Below, piece by piece: positions 15,568 to 19,836 of a stretch of 19,836 nucleotides of DNA. The position numbers were made by a program, and so were the translations under genes. Source of the DNA: Rhizobacter sp. (lineage in GTDB: Bacteria > Pseudomonadota > Gammaproteobacteria > Burkholderiales > Burkholderiaceae_C). The stretch covers positions 1-19,836 of the forward strand of contig JACMKJ010000136.1 in NCBI GenBank assembly GCA_014380155.1, given 5' to 3'. Under the pieces are notes generated by a model. It saw only the letters and a list, made by a program, of their open reading frames with translations. It ran no database searches and was not told the DNA's origin. Positions within the stretch are counted from its first letter, which is position 1. The number at the start of each line of letters is the position of its first letter.

Positions 15568-16056
15568 ATGAACACACAACGCCGTACCTTCGCCGCGCTT
15601 GCGGCCATTTCATTCGTCGCCCTGGCGAGCCTGCCCTCCCATGTCTTCGCCAAGGAGGACGCCGACGGAGCCGCGATTCGGCAAACGCTCCAGCGCTATG
15701 AGCAGGCACTGAACAAGGCCGACACCGCAGCCATCGTTGCGCTCTATGCCGCAGACGGCGTGCAGATGGCCCCGGACGCGCCCGCCGCGGTGGGGCGCGA
15801 TGCGCTGAAGGCAGCCTATGACGCGACATTTAAGGCGATCTCGTTGAACCTGAGTTTCACCGTCGATGAGCTGAAGCCGCTGGGCAAGGGGACTGCGCTG
15901 TTGCGCACTCATTCGACAGGCACGCTCAAAGTGCTGGGCGGGGACCTGTCGGCGGGCCCCTCAGCGTTCAAGGAACTCTGGCTGCTGCGCAAGCAGGCGG
16001 ATGGCCAGTGGAAGGTCTCGCACTACAGCTTCACGACCGCACCGGTGAAGCCTTGA
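15568..16056 (+). CDS. Exported SnoaL-like / DUF4440 (SgcJ/EcaC-type) protein
   Basis: A 162-residue NTF2-fold protein with a signal peptide (1-28, cleavage after VFA). The start, TQRRTFAAL, has a twin-arginine pattern, so Tat export is possible. The mature part shows the DUF4440 pattern: AIRQTLQRYEQALNKADTAAIVALYAADGVQMAPD, VGRDALKAAYDATF, and the ending KQADGQWKVSHYSF. Members bind small ligands in a cone-shaped pocket; a catalytic role is not established. AAGGAG lies seven bases before the ATG. It follows the reductase-like gene in the same direction and is probably in the same LysR-linked unit. Confidence 0.85.
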   Translation: MNTQRRTFAALAAISFVALASLPSHVFAKEDADGAAIRQTLQRYEQALNKADTAAIVALYAADGVQMAPDAPAAVGRDALKAAYDATFKAISLNLSFTVDELKPLGKGTALLRTHSTGTLKVLGGDLSAGPSAFKELWLLRKQADGQWKVSHYSFTTAPVKP

Positions 16057-16061
16057 CGGGG

Positions 16062-16093
16062 CGCCCCGCCTTGAATTCTTTCGGGGCGGGGCG
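16062..16093 (+). terminator. GC hairpin after the SnoaL-like gene
   Basis: CGCCCCGCC (16062-16070) pairs with GGCGGGGCG (16085-16093) across a 14-nt loop, six bases after the stop codon. No T-run follows the stem, so termination strength is uncertain. Confidence 0.45.
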
Positions 16094-16195
16094 AGCCGCT
16101 GAGCGGTGCTGGCGATGCCGCGGGGAGACCCAGATGTCGGTTGATGTAGTACAGGAAAGTAGCTAAACAACAAATTCATGGACCTTGCTAAAGTT

Positions 16196-16210
16196 GAAAC
16201 AAAGTGTTTC
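16196..16210. promoter_or_regulatory. Dyad GAAACA-N3-TGTTTC, operator-like
   Basis: Perfect 6-bp arms with a 3-bp centre, placed in the AT-rich block before the amylase gene. The shape resembles LacI- or MalI-type half-sites, but no regulator is shown. Confidence 0.4.
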
Positions 16211-16289
16211 TATGTGGTTCTTGATGCGAGTGATGTTTTTAGTTTTATTCATATAAAACAATAACTTAAAAGAAATGAAACGGGAGTCC

Positions 16290-16315
16290 GGGTTGAACCC
16301 GATTCGGTTCAATCC
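16290..16315. repeat. Inverted repeat GGGTTGAACC / GGTTCAATCC
   Basis: Ten-base arms with one G-T mismatch around a 6-base centre, about 105 bp before the amylase start codon. It could be an operator or an RNA hairpin in the leader. Confidence 0.5.
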
Positions 16316-16418
16316 CGCTGGTCGTTTGTCTGTTGGTGTACTTACATTACGCGCTCCGTGGCGCGAAAGACGCCACTAGAAAAATCCGTGGCCGCATTTC
16401 CCACCACAGGAGACAAGC

Positions 16419-18593
16419 ATGCTGACACTTGATATTTCGGCCGTGGGCGCACCGCCTCGCAGCCACTGGCTGCGCCACGCCCTTGTGGCTGTCGCGCTGG
16501 CCGGCACCGCCGCATTGGCCCACGCACAAACCACCCGCACTGCATTCGTCCAGCTTTTCGAATGGCGCTGGACCGACATCGCCCGCGAATGCGAAACGCA
16601 TCTCGGCCCCAAGGGCTTCGCCGCTGTGCAGGTTTCGCCGCCGACTGAACACAACTGGATCGCCAGCGGAGACGGGGCGCCGTTCCCGTGGTGGATGCGC
16701 TACCAGACGGTCAGCTACAGCCTCGACCGCAGCCGCAGCGGCACCCGCGCGCAGTTTCAAGACATGGTCAACCGCTGCAACGCGGTGGGCGTGGGCATCT
16801 ATGTCGACGCGGTGATCAACCACATGTCGGGCGGCACCGGCGGCACCTCGAGCGCCGGGCGAATCTGGTCGCACCACAACTACCCCGGCCTCTACGGCTC
16901 GCCCGACTTCCACTCGCCGGTGTGCGGCATCACCAACTACAACGATGCCAACAACGTGCAGAACTGCGAGCTCTCGGGCCTGCAAGACCTGAACACCGGC
17001 AGCCCCGACGTGCGCGGCAAGATCGCCAACTACCTGGTCGACCTGGCCAACATGGGCGTGAAGGGCTTTCGTGTCGACGCGGCCAAGCACATCCACCCGG
17101 CCGACCTGGGCGCCATCATCGACAACGTGAACTCGCGCGTGGCCACACGGCCGTTCTGGTTTCTCGAGGTGATTGGCGCAGCCGGTGAGGCGGTGCAACC
17201 CAGCCAGTACTTCAACCTGAGCGGCGGGCAGGCCGCCATCACCGAGTTTGCCTATGGCCCGCAGCTGCACGGCAAGTTTGCCGGTGGCGGCAAGCTGGCC
17301 GACCTGAAGACCTTCGGCGAGAGCTGGGGCCTGATGGGCAGCATCAAGGCCGTGCCCTTCACCGACAACCACGACAAGCAGCGTGGCCACGGCGGTGGCG
17401 GCAACTACCTCACGTACCACCACGGCGCCACCTACGACCTGGCCAACGTCTTCATGCTGGCCTGGCCCTATGGCTACCCGGTCGTGATGTCGAGCTACGC
17501 CTTCCAGAAGGCCAGCAACTACGACACCAGCTTCGGCCCGCCCTACAACGCCGACGGCTCGACCCGCGGCCCCTGGGCCGACGGCGCCAGTGCACCGGCC
17601 TGCTTCAGCCAGACGCGCGGCGGCTGGGTGTGTGAACACCGCTTCCGCCCGATCGCCAACATGGTGGGCTTTCGCAACGCCAGCGTGAGCAGTTGGTCGG
17701 TCAACAACTGGTGGGACAACGGCAACAACCAAATCGCCTTCAGCCGCGGCGACAAGGCTTTCGTCGTCATCAACAAGGAAGGTGGCGCGCTGTCACGCAG
17801 CTTCCAGACCGGCCTGCCCGCTGGCGACTACTGCGACGCGATCAGCGGCGACTTTGCGGCTGGCGCCTGCAGCGGCACGGTGGTGACGGTCGGTGCCTCC
17901 GGCTTGGCCACGGTCAACGTGGCGGCCAACTCGGCGGCGGCATTGCACGTCAACGCCAAGGTGGGTGGCACGCAGCCGGGCGTGAACACGGCCTTCACGG
18001 TGCAGGGCGCCGCGCCGGCCTCGGGCCAGCAGGTCTACGTGGTGGGCAGCGTGGCCGCGCTCGGCGCCTGGAACCCGTGCAATGCGTTGCCGCTGCCGGC
18101 TGCGTCAAGCGGCCATGCGGGCACGGTCAGCCTGCCGGCCTCGACCAACGTGCAATACAAGTTCATCAAGTACAGCAGCTGCACCAGCGTGACCTGGGAA
18201 GGCGGCGGCAACCGCAGCCTCACCACACCCGCCAGCGGCACGGCGAGCGCCTGCGGTGTGTTCAACAGCACGGCGGCGTGCAGCACGGGCGGCGGCAGCA
18301 CGGCGACCGTCATCTTCAATCAGACGGCCAGCACCGTGGCCGGGCAAAGCGTGCACCTGGTGGGCAGCCTGCCGGCGCTCGGCAGCTGGGCGCCCGCGAG
18401 TGCCTTGCCGCTCACCTTGGTATCGGGCAGCCAATGGCGCGCGCAGGTCACGCTGCCGGCGAGCACCGCGATGGAATACAAGTTCATCAAAAAAGACGGC
18501 AGCGGCAACGTGGTGTGGGAAAGCGGCGCCAACCGCAGCCTGATGACACCAGCAGCAGGCGCCTCGCAGACGGTCACCACCACCTGGAAATAA
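16419..18593 (+). CDS. Secreted alpha-amylase (GH13) with two CBM20 starch-binding domains
   Basis: A 724-residue endo-acting starch hydrolase. Signal peptide 1-36 (AHA|Q). The barrel opens with TRTAFVQLFEWRWTDIARECE and has the conserved regions DAVINH, GFRVDAAKH with nucleophile D220, FLEVIG with acid/base E250, and FTDNHD with D319; the chloride-type PWWMRYQTVSYSL segment is as in animal and actinobacterial amylases. The beta-sandwich C domain follows to about 515. Two CBM20 modules are at about 519-620 (VYVVGSVAALGAWN, VQYKFIKYSS, TWEGGGNRS) and 629-724 (VHLVGSLPALGSW, MEYKFIKKDGSG, VWESGANRS). Start ATG 16419 follows AGGAG by six bases. A second GH13 gene enters from the right edge on the other strand, so this is a starch locus. 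All catalytic residues are present. Confidence 0.96.
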   Translation: MLTLDISAVGAPPRSHWLRHALVAVALAGTAALAHAQTTRTAFVQLFEWRWTDIARECETHLGPKGFAAVQVSPPTEHNWIASGDGAPFPWWMRYQTVSYSLDRSRSGTRAQFQDMVNRCNAVGVGIYVDAVINHMSGGTGGTSSAGRIWSHHNYPGLYGSPDFHSPVCGITNYNDANNVQNCELSGLQDLNTGSPDVRGKIANYLVDLANMGVKGFRVDAAKHIHPADLGAIIDNVNSRVATRPFWFLEVIGAAGEAVQPSQYFNLSGGQAAITEFAYGPQLHGKFAGGGKLADLKTFGESWGLMGSIKAVPFTDNHDKQRGHGGGGNYLTYHHGATYDLANVFMLAWPYGYPVVMSSYAFQKASNYDTSFGPPYNADGSTRGPWADGASAPACFSQTRGGWVCEHRFRPIANMVGFRNASVSSWSVNNWWDNGNNQIAFSRGDKAFVVINKEGGALSRSFQTGLPAGDYCDAISGDFAAGACSGTVVTVGASGLATVNVAANSAAALHVNAKVGGTQPGVNTAFTVQGAAPASGQQVYVVGSVAALGAWNPCNALPLPAASSGHAGTVSLPASTNVQYKFIKYSSCTSVTWEGGGNRSLTTPASGTASACGVFNSTAACSTGGGSTATVIFNQTASTVAGQSVHLVGSLPALGSWAPASALPLTLVSGSQWRAQVTLPASTAMEYKFIKKDGSGNVVWESGANRSLMTPAAGASQTVTTTWK

Positions 18594-18647
18594 GCCCAGC
18601 GACCCCAAGTTATGCGGCCGTGGCGCAGTAGACCGCGCCACCTTCAT

Positions 18648-18682
18648 TACCGACTTGCCGCAAGGCGGGTCGGTATTTTTTT
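18648..18682 (+). terminator. Rho-independent terminator of the amylase gene
   Basis: TACCGACTTGCC pairs with GGCGGGTCGGTA (two G-T pairs) around a GCAA tetraloop, followed by a run of seven Ts (18676-18682). It starts 55 bases after the amylase stop and ends at the 3' end of the convergent GST gene. The reverse strand lacks a T-run after the stem, so it serves mainly the plus strand. Confidence 0.9.
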
Positions 18683-18683
18683 G

Positions 18684-19328
18684 TCAGGTGGCGGGCCAGT
18701 GGCGCGCGAACACGGGTGCGACGTGCGGGTGCTGCTCGATGCGCAGTACCGTCTCCAAAAATTGCGGGCGGTGTTTCTTGATGTGGGCCCGTGTGCCCGA
18801 CCACTTGGAGACCACCGCCGCCAGGTAATCGAGCGCGCCGGGCGCCTGGCCGCCGAAGAACGGTTGGGCTTCGAAGCTGTCGGCAAAGATCTCCCAGCTG
18901 CGGTGCAGTTGGGCGCGGGCGCCCAGGCGCACACGTTCGCGCAGCGGGTCGTCTTCGGTGCACTCGCTGATCCAGCGCTCGGGGTAGTCGGAGATGCTGA
19001 CGTTGGAGTAGCAGTTGGCCGCAACGAACACCAAGCCGCGGATCGCCTGCGCGCGTGCGCTGGCCTCGGTGGGCAGCAAGGCCGCCTCGGGGTGGCTCAG
19101 GCCCAGGTGAATGAGGATGGCGGCGCTCTCGGTCATCACGCTGCCGTCGGGGAACACCAGCGTGGGAATCTGCCCCAGCGGGTTCACGCTGCGCAGCTCG
19201 GCCTGGGCCGAGTCGCTCTCCCAGGTGGAGGCGCGCACCGATCGGTAGGGCAGGCCGATGCGCTCCAGCGCGAGCTCGACCGTGGACGAGCCTGAACCTT
19301 GCGAGCCGTAGAGGGTGTAGCCGGGCAT
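18684..19328 (-). CDS. Glutathione S-transferase family protein
   Basis: A complete 214-residue GST. The thioredoxin-like half has YTLYGSQGSGSSTVELAL with a serine cluster at 11-15 near the usual catalytic position, LGQIPTLV with cis-proline P55, and the glutathione-gamma-glutamyl motif ESAAI at 67-71. The helical half has ALDYLAAVVSKWSGTR in place of the usual S/T-x-x-D box. The frame is open for 35 codons upstream of the ATG at 19328, but that part runs into the stop region of the GH13 gene, and GGGGAA lies about eight bases before the chosen ATG. It follows the GH13 gene by 43 bp and may share its transcript. Reaction not predictable beyond glutathione conjugation or a stress role. Confidence 0.9.
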   Translation of the reverse strand: MPGYTLYGSQGSGSSTVELALERIGLPYRSVRASTWESDSAQAELRSVNPLGQIPTLVFPDGSVMTESAAILIHLGLSHPEAALLPTEASARAQAIRGLVFVAANCYSNVSISDYPERWISECTEDDPLRERVRLGARAQLHRSWEIFADSFEAQPFFGGQAPGALDYLAAVVSKWSGTRAHIKKHRPQFLETVLRIEQHPHVAPVFARHWPAT

Positions 19329-19371
19329 CTGCGTTCCCCATTCAACCTGGTGAGCGTGATGATGCGCGAAT

Positions 19372-19836
19372 TCAGTAGGCGTAGACAACCGCCGAGCGTG
19401 CGCCCAGGGTGAGGGTCGCCTGGCCATTTCCATCGGCCGAAGCGGCTGCTGCGGTGGCGGGCCACAGCGCCTGCAGGCTGGCGCCGGCTGGCAAGCCGTT
19501 GACCACCACCGTGCTCGCCGCCACGCCGTAGTTCAAGGCCACCACCACCCGGCTGCTGCCGCTGCGCCGCACGAAGCTGAGCGCATTGCCTTGCACAGTG
19601 GCTTGTTCGTAGCTGCCGAAGGCCAGCGCGTCGGTGCTGCTGCGAAGCTGGATCAGCGCGCGGTAGGTGTGCCACAGCGAGTTGGCATCGGCCTGTGCAG
19701 CCGCGGCGTTGTGCGTGGCCACGTTGGCGGCAGTTGCGCGGTAGGGTGTGCCGGTGGTGAAGCCGGCGCGCTGAGCGTCGGCCGTCCAGCTCATCGGCGA
19801 GCGCAGGGCCGGGTCACCGCTCAGGCCGCGCCCTGC
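19372..19836 (-). CDS. GH13 alpha-amylase-family enzyme, C-terminal part (5' end outside window)
   Basis: Open from the right edge, 154 residues and a TGA stop. The beginning, GLSGDPALRSPMSWTADAQRAGF, is the end of the GH13 barrel: the PMSW segment with following AGFT is typical of alpha-amylases and maltogenic or alpha-glucosidase-type enzymes. The segment SLWHTYRALIQLRSSTDALAFGSYE and the beta-sandwich part (VVVALNYG, SAVVYAY) complete the C domain. No starch-binding module is attached at this end, unlike the amylase at 16419. Whether it is an alpha-amylase or an alpha-glucosidase cannot be told without the catalytic regions. It is transcribed toward the GST gene. Confidence 0.88.
   Translation of the reverse strand, partial: AGRGLSGDPALRSPMSWTADAQRAGFTTGTPYRATAANVATHNAAAAQADANSLWHTYRALIQLRSSTDALAFGSYEQATVQGNALSFVRRSGSSRVVVALNYGVAASTVVVNGLPAGASLQALWPATAAAASADGNGQATLTLGARSAVVYAY

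Larger units (their letters stand above)
16057..16418. promoter_or_regulatory. 362-bp leader of the alpha-amylase gene
   Basis: No gene is seen here. After the hairpin at its start, a block at about 16140-16285 is clearly AT-rich, with TATAAA at 16252-16257 as a possible -10 but no good -35 at 17 bp. Dyads follow: GAAACA-AAG-TGTTTC (16196-16210), GGGTTGAACC/GGTTCAATCC (16290-16315), and two overlapping GC dyads, CGCGC-N6-GCGCG (16350-16365) and GTGGCG-N7-CGCCAC (16358-16376). Only one of the last two can form as RNA at a time. The ribosome site AGGAG is at 16408-16412. Starch or maltose control of the amylase is a reasonable inference; the regulator is not visible. Confidence 0.5.

Noticed and set aside
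16300..16320. TTCAATC stretch resembling a tRNA T-loop
   Set aside because: The T-stem does not pair over five bases, and no acceptor or anticodon arm is nearby; it is one arm of a simple inverted repeat.
16347..17732. 461-codon minus-strand open frame
   Set aside because: Shadow of the amylase gene; it would also cover the amylase leader.
1..19836. CRISPR array, insertion sequence or prophage
   Set aside because: No regularly spaced repeats, transposase, integrase or attachment-type repeats were seen on reading both strands.

Overview
The window is GC-rich, densely coded DNA that looks like a betaproteobacterium of the order Burkholderiales (Rhizobacter/Leptothrix/Piscinibacter-like). This is inferred from the gene families (RdgC, HiPIP, LytS/LytTR pair, DUF2520 Rossmann protein), the codon use and the clear AAGGAG ribosome sites. 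Species cannot be fixed from the sequence alone. I saw no tRNA, rRNA, CRISPR array, insertion sequence or phage gene.

Left part (1-5104): the 3' end of a high-potential iron-sulfur protein gene, a minus-strand glutathione S-transferase remnant lacking its thioredoxin half, a small unrecognised gene, then a large two-headed hydrolase (papain-like cysteine peptidase fused to a GxSxG alpha/beta hydrolase). Convergent to it, and overlapping its end by 17 bp, is a minus-strand pair: rdgC followed by a DUF2520 Rossmann protein.

Centre (5105-13893): a two-gene secreted redox operon with a near-consensus sigma70 promoter whose 17-bp spacer contains a perfect 12-bp palindrome. Gene one is a 1323-residue exported protein joining two beta-propellers, Ig/PKD-type modules and a di-haem cytochrome c peroxidase-like domain. 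Gene two is an exported PQQ-type sugar dehydrogenase with an Ig-like module and an NPCBM module. Both end in the same ~140-residue module, closing with the same residues (SMYTVIVK). I infer an extracytoplasmic electron-transfer pair acting on a carbohydrate and anchored or targeted alike. A 13-bp hairpin ends the operon, and a LytS-type histidine kinase/LytTR regulator pair follows on the same strand.

Right part (13901-19836): a LysR regulator divergent from an NADP-reductase-like gene and a secreted SnoaL/DUF4440 protein; a 362-bp leader with an AT-rich core and several dyads; a secreted alpha-amylase with two CBM20 starch-binding modules and a good rho-independent terminator; then, on the minus strand, a complete GST gene and the 3' end of a second amylase-type GH13 enzyme running off the window. 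The right end is therefore a starch-utilisation locus. Together with the PQQ/di-haem operon it suggests a bacterium specialised in secreted polysaccharide and sugar oxidation or hydrolysis.
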